Both the position numbers and the translations under genes were made by a program. Shown piece by piece: positions 1-5,521 of a DNA stretch of 10,546 bases (positions are counted from its first letter, which is position 1; every line of letters starts with the position of its first letter). Origin of the DNA: Frankiaceae bacterium (GTDB lineage Bacteria > Actinomycetota > Actinomycetes > JAFAQI01); the NCBI GenBank assembly GCA_030840615.1, contig JAVEEE010000477.1, positions 1 through 10,546 of the forward strand. The letters are read 5' to 3'. A model generated the notes under the pieces. The model did not search any database. It worked only from the letters and a program-made list of their open reading frames with translations, and was not told the DNA's origin.

Positions 1-77
1 TAGGCCAGCAGGGGCGCCGCGTGCTGTTCGTAGAGCAGCCGCAGCGCCTCGTCCTCAGCCGGACTCACGGCCACCAC
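1..77 (-). CDS. ECF-type RNA polymerase sigma factor, N-terminal fragment (cut by window edge)
   Basis: Only about 25 codons are visible; the gene runs off the left edge. They contain ALRLLYEQHAAPLLA, which has the look of conserved region 2.1 of ECF (group 4) sigma-70 factors (LYxxHxxxLLxY), which directs RNA polymerase core to alternative promoters. The chosen start is the GTG at 77-75 because GGAG lies at 87-84, six bases upstream. In-frame GTGs at 89, 74 and 68 are alternatives. It lies 32 nt after the lmeA-like stop (20 nt if the GTG at 89 is used) on the same strand, so it is probably the last visible gene of the operon that starts at 2659. No anti-sigma gene is visible. The call rests on a short motif; the fold is likely right, the subgroup cannot be told. 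Confidence 0.6.
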   Translation of the reverse strand, partial: MVAVSPAEDEALRLLYEQHAAPLLA

Positions 78-109
78 ATCAATCTCCACGCATGCCGGTC
101 GCCACGGGT

Positions 110-751
110 TCAGGGTTGCAGCACCAACCCGTTGGCGGTGGCCGACACGATGATTCCTTCTTGTGTTGCTTTGACCGCATTGAGCTGCATCCCGAACGGC
201 AGGCCGGACAACGGGATCTCCACTTCGGCGCTACCCGCCACCGTGAGGACGACCGAGTCGCCGCGCACGGACGGTCGCGCGGTGCCGCTGAGACCGAGGT
301 TGCTGTCGTTGTTGGTGCCCGTCGTGACACGCACCTGTCCGCCCGCCGCCGGCTCGACCCGCAGCCCCTTCGACGCGCCGAGCCAGTCGTTGAGGTCGGC
401 GTAGCTCAGTACGACGCGCGCAGCGGCCCGGTCGACCGGTACCCGGGAGATGTGCTGGCTGATGACGTCGCCGAACGACACGTGCACGCCGCGCAGCTGC
501 ACCCGAAGCGAGGAGATGTCCAGCTGGCCGCTCGTCAGGTCGCCGACCGACACGGTCACGTCGTCGTAGGTGCCGCCGATCAGCTGGGTGAGGAACGGGA
601 AGCCGCCGATCTTCACGTCGGGCTGGGACTGCAGATGCTGGTCGACCTGGATGCGTCGCGCCACGTCGCGCTGCGCCGCGGTGACGGCAACCCGGTCCGC
701 GACGACGAGCAGCCCGATCAAGACGACGAGGGTGATCAGCAGGCGGCGCAC
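110..751 (-). CDS. lmeA: DUF2993 / LmeA-family phospholipid-binding envelope protein
   Basis: 213 aa starting at GTG 751. Residues about 3-19 form a hydrophobic N-terminal helix (signal peptide or anchor, LLITLVVLIGLLVVAD), so the rest should lie outside the membrane. The family hallmark GGFPFLTQLIGGTYDDV sits at residues 49-65, followed by the beta-rich tubular lipid-binding fold expected of DUF2993. In mycobacteria the family member LmeA (Rv0817c) binds phosphatidylinositol-type lipids and supports lipomannan/lipoarabinomannan elongation; that role is known for the family there and only inferred here. The start overlaps the end of the upstream MoaD-membrane gene by 16 nt, suggesting translational coupling, and the sigma-factor fragment follows. 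Its position two genes from glnR-mshD matches my recollection of the M. tuberculosis layout. Family call is firm; the LmeA orthology is probable. Confidence 0.83.
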   Translation of the reverse strand: MRRLLITLVVLIGLLVVADRVAVTAAQRDVARRIQVDQHLQSQPDVKIGGFPFLTQLIGGTYDDVTVSVGDLTSGQLDISSLRVQLRGVHVSFGDVISQHISRVPVDRAAARVVLSYADLNDWLGASKGLRVEPAAGGQVRVTTGTNNDSNLGLSGTARPSVRGDSVVLTVAGSAEVEIPLSGLPFGMQLNAVKATQEGIIVSATANGLVLQP

Positions 752-1845
752 GGTCGTCTGCCGAGCAGGATGCGGCCGGCGACGTAGGCGGCCGGGCCGG
801 CGAGGGCGACGGGCAGGAGGATCGCGAGCGGTGGAAGGGCTGACCGCGGCCGGTCGTCGGCAGGCGGCGCTGCCGCAAGCACGGAGTCGATGGCGAGGTC
901 GGCGATCAACGCGATGACCGCCGTGACGAGAGCCAACCGCGCGGCATGGTCGCTGCCGAGCTGCTCGCAGCGAGAGCCGTAGGCCCAGCCGACGAGGACA
1001 GCGGCCGCCACGCCGACGACGATGCCGGCGACGCCACGGCGGCTACCGGGTGATGCTGCCGGCCGCGGCACGGCGAGGTCGACCATGCGGGCGACCGCAA
1101 GCGCGACGCCGGCACCGAGCAGCGCCGCGACGACGGCGAACTCCCCGTCGGTCTCCACCCTCAGCGCGATGTAGGAGGCGGCGCACACCGCGAACGTGAT
1201 GGCCGACACGGCACCGGCGAGCGACGCCGTCACGCCGACGCGCGGCCGGCGGGCGAGCTGGTAGAGCAGGCACACGACAAACGCGACGCCGACGGTTCCG
1301 GCGGCACGGCCGATGTCCGGCTCCGTCTCCAGGCCGAGCACGGAGTCCATGACCGCAGACGTCCCTACGACGATGACGAAACCGCCGCCGCCACCTCGTA
1401 CGTCGAGCACCGCCAGCCAGGCCAGCGCGATGACGACCTGGACGACGAAGAGGCCGCCGGCGAGTGGCCCGATGCCGAGCAGCGCGAGACCGGCGAGAGC
1501 TGCGGCGACCAGACCGGCGGCGACACCGGCGACGGTGGCCGAGAGCCGGTCGGCGGGAGCGGCCGGTGCGGCGGGAGCGGCGGAGGCGGACGATCCGCCG
1601 GCGAACGGCGGCAGGACCTCGATCGAGCCGCCCTCGGTCAGGACGACCGAGTCGTGCGCCCGGCCGCCTACCGGTGCGTCGTCGACGACGTAGGAGCAGC
1701 GGTCGAGCACGCGCGCCAGCACGTCGCCGTGCCCGGCCCGGGCCGCCGCCAGCGCGTCGGCGAGAGTCGCGGCGTCGTATGCCTCCTCGGCGACGCCGGC
1801 AGCCGCGCGGGCAGCCGCCCAGAAACGGATCGTCCCCGTCGCCAT
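736..1845 (-). CDS. MoaD/ThiS-like ubiquitin-fold domain fused to a multi-pass membrane domain
   Basis: 369 aa from ATG 1845 (GTG 1848 directly before it is an equal alternative; the frame upstream of these is antisense-like and unused). Residues 1-83 read as a MoaD/ThiS sulfur-carrier fold: a first strand GTIRFWAAARAAAGV, a helix, a second half ending in IEVLPPFAGG at about 74-83. That terminal Gly-Gly is where free MoaD/ThiS proteins end, but here the frame continues through an Ala/Pro/Ser linker (about 84-97) into roughly 270 residues with about eight or nine hydrophobic segments between 102 and 360. The membrane part matches no family I recognise. The protein ends GRRPCAAC. No Shine-Dalgarno is evident; the start lies one or four bases after the hydrolase stop, so coupled translation is likely. 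Function unknown: the GG would have to be exposed by cleavage to act as a thiocarboxylate carrier. Confidence 0.82.
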   Translation of the reverse strand: MATGTIRFWAAARAAAGVAEEAYDAATLADALAAARAGHGDVLARVLDRCSYVVDDAPVGGRAHDSVVLTEGGSIEVLPPFAGGSSASAAPAAPAAPADRLSATVAGVAAGLVAAALAGLALLGIGPLAGGLFVVQVVIALAWLAVLDVRGGGGGFVIVVGTSAVMDSVLGLETEPDIGRAAGTVGVAFVVCLLYQLARRPRVGVTASLAGAVSAITFAVCAASYIALRVETDGEFAVVAALLGAGVALAVARMVDLAVPRPAASPGSRRGVAGIVVGVAAAVLVGWAYGSRCEQLGSDHAARLALVTAVIALIADLAIDSVLAAAPPADDRPRSALPPLAILLPVALAGPAAYVAGRILLGRRPCAAC

Positions 1846-1849
1846 CACG

Positions 1850-2659
1850 TCAGCCGCGGGCCAGCAGAACCGGCAGGTGTGCGCCGACCCGGTCGAGCAT
1901 CTCGGGCGTCGCTGCGCTCTCCGCGTGACCGAACCCCTCGAGCAGCCAGAGCTCCTTCGGCTCGTGGGCGGCGTCGTAGAGCGCCTGCGGATGCTCGACG
2001 GGGAAGTAATGGTCACTGTCGCCGTGCACGAGCAGCAGCGGGATCGGCGCGATCCGGGGCACGACCTCGACCGGCGACTCCGGCACGTCGGGCCAGCCGT
2101 GCGGCGTGATGCGCGTGCCCGTCAACCGCCGGGCAACGAACCGGCCGATCCGGGTCTCGATGGCCCAGTGCACGCGGCGCATCGGCTTGGTGTCCCGATA
2201 GAACCAGCGGCTCACGGCCGAGACGCTGACCACCGCGTCGACGCCACCGACCAGGGCCGCGTGCCGCAGCACCACCGACCCGCCCATCGACCAGCCGCAG
2301 GTGACCACCCGCTCATAGCCGAGCCGGCGTGCGGTCGCGACAGCTGCCTGCAGGTCGAGCACCTCCAGGTCACCCAGCGTCGAGTGACCCGTCGACCGGC
2401 CGTGGCCGCGGAAGTCGAACGCGATCACCCCCGCATGGTGGGCGAGCGCCGCGCACACGCTTTGCACCCCCGGCTTGGCGATCGACCCGGTGAACCCGTG
2501 CGCCACCACGACGGCGACCGAAGGGATCTGCGACGTGCCGGTGAAGTGCACGGCAGCGAGGCGTTCGCCGTCCTCGGTCTCGAGGGTCAGCGGTGCCGTC
2601 TCGAGGCTGGAGAAGTCCTTGTCGAGGCTGGCATTTTCAACACCGGGGGGCGGAACCAC
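1850..2659 (-). CDS. Alpha/beta-fold hydrolase (serine hydrolase, Hydrolase_4-like)
   Basis: 269 aa from GTG 2659, chosen because AAGGA lies 10 nt upstream and because residues from about 22 on (APLTLETEDGERLAAVHF) give a complete first strand. The catalytic set is intact: oxyanion-hole loop HGFTG at 54-58, nucleophile elbow GWSMGG with Ser124, acid Asp216 in HGDSDHYFP, and His245 in GFGHAE. The motif FDFRGHGRSTG (81-91) is typical of lysophospholipase / S33-type members. The long open frame upstream to 3121 runs antisense to glnR and should not be added as an extension. Probably cytoplasmic, as no signal peptide is visible. It is the first gene of the leftward operon and is divergent from glnR. 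The substrate cannot be told; given LmeA two genes downstream, an acyl-lipid or thioester substrate is a guess. Confidence 0.88.
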   Translation of the reverse strand: MVPPPGVENASLDKDFSSLETAPLTLETEDGERLAAVHFTGTSQIPSVAVVVAHGFTGSIAKPGVQSVCAALAHHAGVIAFDFRGHGRSTGHSTLGDLEVLDLQAAVATARRLGYERVVTCGWSMGGSVVLRHAALVGGVDAVVSVSAVSRWFYRDTKPMRRVHWAIETRIGRFVARRLTGTRITPHGWPDVPESPVEVVPRIAPIPLLLVHGDSDHYFPVEHPQALYDAAHEPKELWLLEGFGHAESAATPEMLDRVGAHLPVLLARG

Positions 2660-2733
2660 GGGATCATTGTCCTTGGTGTCGGGTCGAGCGGTATCCTCGA
2701 GGTGATCCCCGCGGGCAGCGTCGCCCAACGATC

Positions 2734-2749
2734 GTGCGCATCGGCGCAC
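2734..2749. promoter_or_regulatory. Perfect inverted repeat in the hydrolase/glnR divergent region
   Basis: GTGCGC-ATCG-GCGCAC, two 6-bp perfect arms around a 4-nt centre, lies 12 nt upstream of the glnR ribosome-binding site in the 115-nt gap (2660-2774) between two divergent genes. It may be an operator for either gene or a hairpin in the glnR leader. It does not match the GlnR box (GTnAC-n6-GAAAC). A GC-rich genome yields such short palindromes by chance, so the assignment is weak. Elsewhere in the gap TTGTCC (2667-2672) and TATCCT (2692-2697) are spaced 19 nt apart on the plus strand, a poor promoter candidate. Confidence 0.3.
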
Positions 2750-2761
2750 CGACCGTGCTTT

Positions 2762-2767
2762 GGAGAG
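2762..2767 (+). promoter_or_regulatory. Ribosome-binding site of glnR
   Basis: GGAGAG ends seven bases before the GTG at 2775. It decides the start: an in-frame TTG at 2760 would overlap this site and add five residues (MERCR) not expected in the family. Confidence 0.75.
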
Positions 2768-2774
2768 ATGCCGC

Positions 2775-3494
2775 GTGGCCACCCTGTTGTTGCTCACCAA
2801 CGCGCCCGGCTCGTCCGCCGAGGTGCTGCCCACCCTGGGCCTGCTCGGGCACGTCGTCCGGGTGCTCCCGCTCGAAGCCGCGGCGCTGGTCGACGCCCCA
2901 CCGGCTGACGTCGTCATCCTCGACGCCCGCCGGGATCTGGTCGCCGCCCGAGGGACGAGCCGGGTCCTGCGCACGACCGGTGCCTCCGCACCCCTGCTCG
3001 CGGTCGTCACCGAGGGGGGCCTCGCCGCAGTCGCGCCCGACTGGGGGCTCGACGACGTCCTCCTCGACACCGCCGGCCCGGCCGAGGTCGAGGCCCGGGT
3101 GCGACTCGCTCTCGGCCGCATCGCGGCGACGCAGCAGAACCAGGCCGGTGAGGAGATCCGCTCCGGCGACCTGTCGATCGACGAGGCGACCTACCAGGCC
3201 CGCATCGGCGGACGCGCCCTCGACCTCACGTTCAAGGAGTTCGAGCTCCTCAAATACCTCGCTCAGCACCCCGGTCGGGTCTTCAGCCGGGCCCAGCTGC
3301 TGCAAGAGGTGTGGGGCTACGACTACTTCGGCGGCACCCGCACCGTCGACGTACACGTACGCCGGCTGCGCGCCAAGCTCGGGCCGGAACGCGAAGCGCT
3401 CATCGGCACCGTGCGCAACGTCGGCTATAAGTTCGTGGCACAGCAGGTCACGGCACTGCCGGAGCAGTCGGAAGCCGCCCTCACTGCGCTGTAG
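2775..3494 (+). CDS. glnR: GlnR, OmpR-family nitrogen-response regulator (orphan)
   Basis: 239 aa from GTG 2775. Residues 1-112 form an atypical receiver domain; the single aspartate that aligns with the conserved Asp50 of actinobacterial GlnR is present (ADVVILD, D50), but the usual acidic cluster near the N-terminus is missing, as in GlnR. The stretch VTEGGLAAVAPDWGLDDVLL (78-97) is close to what I remember of Streptomyces GlnR. Residues about 128-223 form the winged-helix DNA-binding domain, with LTFKEFELLKYLAQHPGRVF (151-170) and recognition region TRTVDVHVRRLRAKLG (188-203). GlnR acts as a phosphorylation-independent dimer controlling amtB, glnA, glnK and similar genes. No paired histidine kinase is adjacent, consistent with an orphan. 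mshD follows 54 nt downstream on the same strand. Residues after about 224 form a short divergent tail. Confidence 0.92.
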   Translation: MATLLLLTNAPGSSAEVLPTLGLLGHVVRVLPLEAAALVDAPPADVVILDARRDLVAARGTSRVLRTTGASAPLLAVVTEGGLAAVAPDWGLDDVLLDTAGPAEVEARVRLALGRIAATQQNQAGEEIRSGDLSIDEATYQARIGGRALDLTFKEFELLKYLAQHPGRVFSRAQLLQEVWGYDYFGGTRTVDVHVRRLRAKLGPEREALIGTVRNVGYKFVAQQVTALPEQSEAALTAL

Positions 3495-3535
3495 CCGTCG
3501 TCACGGTCACCCTGCTCGCGGGACGCCGATGCGGC

Positions 3536-3541
3536 TAGGTT
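3536..3541 (+). promoter_or_regulatory. Candidate -10 box for a leaderless mshD transcript
   Basis: TAGGTT fits the actinobacterial TANNNT -10 pattern and ends seven bases before the GTG at 3549. That spacing would put transcription start at or next to the start codon. No Shine-Dalgarno is seen before this GTG, and no good -35 lies 17 bases upstream. A 6-bp inverted repeat (TAGCCG 3492-3497, CGGCTA 3532-3537) spans the glnR-mshD gap, with its right arm touching this box. Suggests mshD has its own promoter besides any read-through from glnR. Confidence 0.45.
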
Positions 3542-3548
3542 CAGGCTC

Positions 3549-4502
3549 GTGGTGACGGAGCCGAGGATCGAACGCCGCTCGCGTTTGTCCGACGACGAGG
3601 TTCGCGCCGTCATCGCGCTCGTCGACGACGTGACCGCACACGACGGCGTACGACCACTGTCCGAGCACGTGGTCCTGCACCTGCGCTACGGCGGTGACGC
3701 GCCGGCGCGCAACTTCCTGCTCTACGACGGCGACGTTCTCGCCGGCTACGCCCATCTCGACACCACTGACGCCGTCGAGGGTGCGAGTGCCGAGCTCGCG
3801 GTGCGCCCTGTGCACCGCGGACGGGCGCTCGGCCGCGTGCTCGTCGACGCGATCCTTGCCGACACCGGTGCCGGCACCCGGCTTCGGTTGTGGGCGCACG
3901 GCCAGAGCTCCGCCGCTGTCGAGCTCGCCCGATCGATGGGCTTCAAGCGCGAACGCGTGCTGTGGCAGATGCGCAGGTCGCTCTTCGCACCAGTTCCGGA
4001 ACCGCAATGGCCCGATGGCATCACTGTTCGCACGTTCGTCGTCGGCCAGGACGAGCAGGCCTGGCTGGTCGTCAACAACAGGGCCTTTGCCAACCATCCC
4101 GACCAGGGCACCTGGACCATCGCCGACGTCAAGATGCGCGAGCGCGAGCCGTGGTTCGACCCGGCCGGGTTCTTCCTCGCCGAGCAGGACGGTCGCCTCG
4201 TCGGCTTCCACTGGACCAAAGTTCACGGCGTGCACGGCACGACGGTCCATGGCGTGCACGGCACGCACGACAACCACGGGCACGAACCCATCGGCGAGGT
4301 CTACGTCGTCGGTGTCGACCCGTCATTGCAGGGCAAGGGTCTCGGACCCGCCCTCACCCTGCGCGGCCTGCAACATCTGCGCAGCCGCGGGCTCGCCCAG
4401 GTGATGCTCTATGTCGACGAGACCAACACGAACGCGATCCGCACCTACGAGCGACTCGGCTTTGCGAAGTGGGACGTCGACGTCTGCTTCCTCCAGCAGT
4501 GA
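3549..4502 (+). CDS. mshD: Mycothiol synthase MshD (double GNAT acetyltransferase)
   Basis: 317 aa from GTG 3549 (the adjacent GTG 3552 is also possible). MshD acetylates the cysteinyl amine of Cys-GlcN-Ins with acetyl-CoA, the last step of mycothiol synthesis, in the cytoplasm. Two tandem GNAT folds are visible: an N-terminal one (about 10-145, with ELAVRPVHRGRALGRVLV) and a C-terminal one carrying the acetyl-CoA loop VVGVDPSLQGKGLG (253-266) and the typical ending YVDETNTNAIRTYERLGF. Segments such as AFANHPDQGTWT and MREREPWFDPAGFFLAEQ are characteristic of MshD. Residues 225-245 are an unusual His/Gly insert: VHGVHGT occurs twice (225-231, 233-239), then HDNHGH, between the GFHWTK strand and EPIGEVYVVGV, a loop where MshD usually has only a few residues. 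The gene follows glnR and converges on the DoxX gene 18 nt away. Confidence 0.93.
   Translation: MVTEPRIERRSRLSDDEVRAVIALVDDVTAHDGVRPLSEHVVLHLRYGGDAPARNFLLYDGDVLAGYAHLDTTDAVEGASAELAVRPVHRGRALGRVLVDAILADTGAGTRLRLWAHGQSSAAVELARSMGFKRERVLWQMRRSLFAPVPEPQWPDGITVRTFVVGQDEQAWLVVNNRAFANHPDQGTWTIADVKMREREPWFDPAGFFLAEQDGRLVGFHWTKVHGVHGTTVHGVHGTHDNHGHEPIGEVYVVGVDPSLQGKGLGPALTLRGLQHLRSRGLAQVMLYVDETNTNAIRTYERLGFAKWDVDVCFLQQ
4221..4265 (+). repeat. 24-bp-period tandem repeat inside mshD
   Basis: GGCGTGCACGGCACG occurs exactly at 4227-4241 and again at 4251-4265, and the two units align over 21 bases from 4221 and 4245 with two differences, both third-position (TTC/CTC-type silent change and CAC/CAT). The 24-bp period keeps frame and encodes VHGVHGT twice with one residue between. 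It looks like an in-frame duplication of eight codons, itself built on a shorter VHG unit. Confidence 0.85.
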
Positions 4503-4520
4503 CGGCTCGACCAACGGCAG

Positions 4521-4955
4521 TCAGGGAAGCTGCTTCGCGGCCTTCCGCGACGCCTTCCTAGCCGTCCGCTTTGCCCGGTGCGGCACGGACTCACGGCCGC
4601 CCGTGTCGGCTACGGAGACGAGCAGACCGCCGAGCAACCCGAGATCGCGGACGAACAACCCTCGCTGCACCTGGCGGTCCTGCTTGTCGTCCTCTGACCA
4701 GAATGCGTGCCCGGTCAGGGCATCGGGCACCACGGTCGCGGCAAGCGCCAACGACGCGAGCCGCGGGAAGCGTCCGAGCGCGAGCAGCGCGCCGGCGCCG
4801 ATCTGCGTCCCGGCGAGCGCCCGCGTCACCGCCTGCGGGTCGCCGACCCCGAGTGCTGCGGCCTTGCGCTGGCGTCTGTCCTTGTCCCGTAGCGCGTCGG
4901 TGCCGGTCGCGACGAATGTGACACCGAGCAGCGGTCGCGCTAGTCGTCGTAACAC
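4521..4955 (-). CDS. DoxX-family small integral membrane protein
   Basis: 144 aa from GTG 4955, fixed by AAGGAG six bases upstream (4967-4962). Open frame continues far upstream (to 5966), but that part is antisense to the MarR gene and is not used. DoxX features: opening VLRRLARPLLGVTFVATGTDAL, a hydrophobic helix pair at about 43-79, the signature PDALTGHAFW (77-86) and the final helix RDLGLLGGLLVSVADTGG (103-120). Four membrane helices are typical of the family. Some actinobacterial members (DoxX with SseA and SodA in mycobacteria) take part in a membrane oxidoreductase complex under thiol or oxidative stress; whether that applies here is unknown. The last 24 residues are a Lys/Arg/Ala-rich cytoplasmic tail (HRAKRTARKASRKAAKQ). 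It is divergent from a MarR regulator, which may control it, and lies next to mshD, also a thiol-redox gene. Confidence 0.88.
   Translation of the reverse strand: MLRRLARPLLGVTFVATGTDALRDKDRRQRKAAALGVGDPQAVTRALAGTQIGAGALLALGRFPRLASLALAATVVPDALTGHAFWSEDDKQDRQVQRGLFVRDLGLLGGLLVSVADTGGRESVPHRAKRTARKASRKAAKQLP
4525..4546. terminator. Possible terminator hairpin after mshD
   Basis: GGAAGCTGC (4525-4533) can pair with GCGGCCTTCC (4537-4546) around a three-base loop, giving nine pairs with one bulged C and one G-T pair. It starts 22 nt after the mshD stop and lies inside the last codons of the convergent DoxX gene. There is no T tract, which is common in high-GC actinomycetes, so this could equally be chance structure. 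Confidence 0.3.
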
Positions 4956-4961
4956 CGGAGG

Positions 4962-4967
4962 CTCCTT
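4962..4967 (-). promoter_or_regulatory. Ribosome-binding site of the DoxX gene
   Basis: AAGGAG on the minus strand, six bases before GTG 4955. This strong site decides the start and excludes the long upstream frame. Confidence 0.8.
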
Positions 4968-5021
4968 GTCGTCGGTCCGTCGCACTGTCGCTACCCCGAC
5001 ACCGCCGTGCTGACTCTGGCT

Positions 5022-5036
5022 CAACGAGACGCATTG
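5022..5036. promoter_or_regulatory. Imperfect palindrome, possible MarR operator
   Basis: CAACGAGACGCATTG is a 15-bp imperfect palindrome with five of seven pairs matching, in the 96-nt gap (4956-5051) between the divergent DoxX and MarR genes, 15 nt before the MarR ATG. MarR repressors usually bind 15-20 bp palindromes in just such positions and repress themselves and the divergent gene. The match is modest and no second copy was seen. Confidence 0.25.
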
Positions 5037-5051
5037 CGCTACACCTGACAC

Positions 5052-5477
5052 ATGGAGCGCCTGCAGGACGCCGACTTCCAAGCCCTGCTCGCCTTTCGCA
5101 CGGCGCTGCGCAAGTTCAACCACTGGAGCGAGGAGCAGGCCAAAGCGGTCGGGCTCACCCACGCGCAGCATCAGCTGCTGCTGGCCGTGAAGGGACATCT
5201 CGGGCCCAAGGCACCCACCATCGGCGACGTGGCGGACTACCTGCTGCTCCGCCACCACAGCGCGGTGGAGCTGGTCAACCGGGTGCAGGCCGGTGGCTAC
5301 CTCGAACGGCAACGTGACCTCATCGACGGTCGCGTCGTCCGGCTCCTGCTGACGCAGCGGGGCGAGGACTGCATCGATCAGCTGACCCAGCTGCACATCG
5401 CGGAGCTGAGCCAGCTGGCGCCGTTGTTGGCGCACGTGGTGAGCAGCGAGTCGCTGCAGCACGGGCCACTCGGTTGA
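5052..5477 (+). CDS. MarR-family transcriptional regulator
   Basis: 141 aa from ATG 5052, the usual length for the family. An N-terminal helix (LLAFRTALRKFNHWSEEQAKAVGL, 13-36) gives the dimer interface, followed by the winged helix: LTHAQHQLLLAVKGH (35-49), the helix-turn-helix at about 56-80 (TIGDVADYLLLRHHSAVELVN), and the wing LERQRDLIDGRVVRLLLTQRG (84-104) with its conserved D-x-R (D92, R94). A dimerising helix closes the protein. No Shine-Dalgarno is visible; TACACC at 5040-5045, six bases before the ATG, is a weak -10 candidate for a leaderless mRNA. Divergent from DoxX, so it probably represses that gene and itself. The ligand (phenolic compound, oxidant or other) cannot be read. No cysteine pair suited to a thiol switch is seen; one Cys lies in the C-terminal half. 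Confidence 0.9.
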   Translation: MERLQDADFQALLAFRTALRKFNHWSEEQAKAVGLTHAQHQLLLAVKGHLGPKAPTIGDVADYLLLRHHSAVELVNRVQAGGYLERQRDLIDGRVVRLLLTQRGEDCIDQLTQLHIAELSQLAPLLAHVVSSESLQHGPLG

Positions 5478-5488
5478 ACGAACTGGGC

Positions 5489-5521
5489 GTTGCCATTGCT
5501 GGCGGTCAGCGCCGGCGCAAC
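5489..5521. terminator. Possible bidirectional terminator hairpin between convergent genes
   Basis: GTTGC (5489-5493) pairs with GCAAC (5517-5521), and GCTGGCG (5498-5504) with CGCCGGC (5510-5516, one G-T pair), around loop GTCAG, with CATT bulged on the left arm: 12 pairs in all. It lies 12 nt past the MarR stop and overlaps the last codons of the convergent 135-aa gene. No T tract. Position between converging genes supports a terminator; strength is uncertain. Confidence 0.4.

Noticed and set aside
92..787. Long plus-strand open frame of 231 codons opposite the DUF2993 gene
   Set aside because: Antisense to a gene with clear family motifs and a signal helix; translation is His/Arg/Asp-rich low-complexity typical of GC-rich shadow frames.
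1846..2016. Upstream extension of the MoaD-membrane gene
   Set aside because: Overlaps the C-terminal catalytic part of the hydrolase and reads Arg/Ser/Thr-rich; the MoaD fold begins properly at 1845.
2600..2631. 10-bp direct repeat TCGAGGCTGG, twice, near the hydrolase start
   Set aside because: Encodes similar Ser-Leu-Asp/Glu residues in the N-terminal part; two short copies are not a regulatory array.
1877..2908. 343-codon plus-strand open frame
   Set aside because: Antisense to the hydrolase, no family motif, His/Arg/Asp-rich composition.
2660..3121. Upstream extension of the alpha/beta hydrolase
   Set aside because: Runs antisense through the glnR gene; composition is Ser/Arg/Thr-rich and the hydrolase fold is complete from 2659.
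2593..3555. 320-codon plus-strand open frame in another frame over glnR
   Set aside because: Ser/Pro/Arg-rich shadow of a strongly recognisable GlnR.
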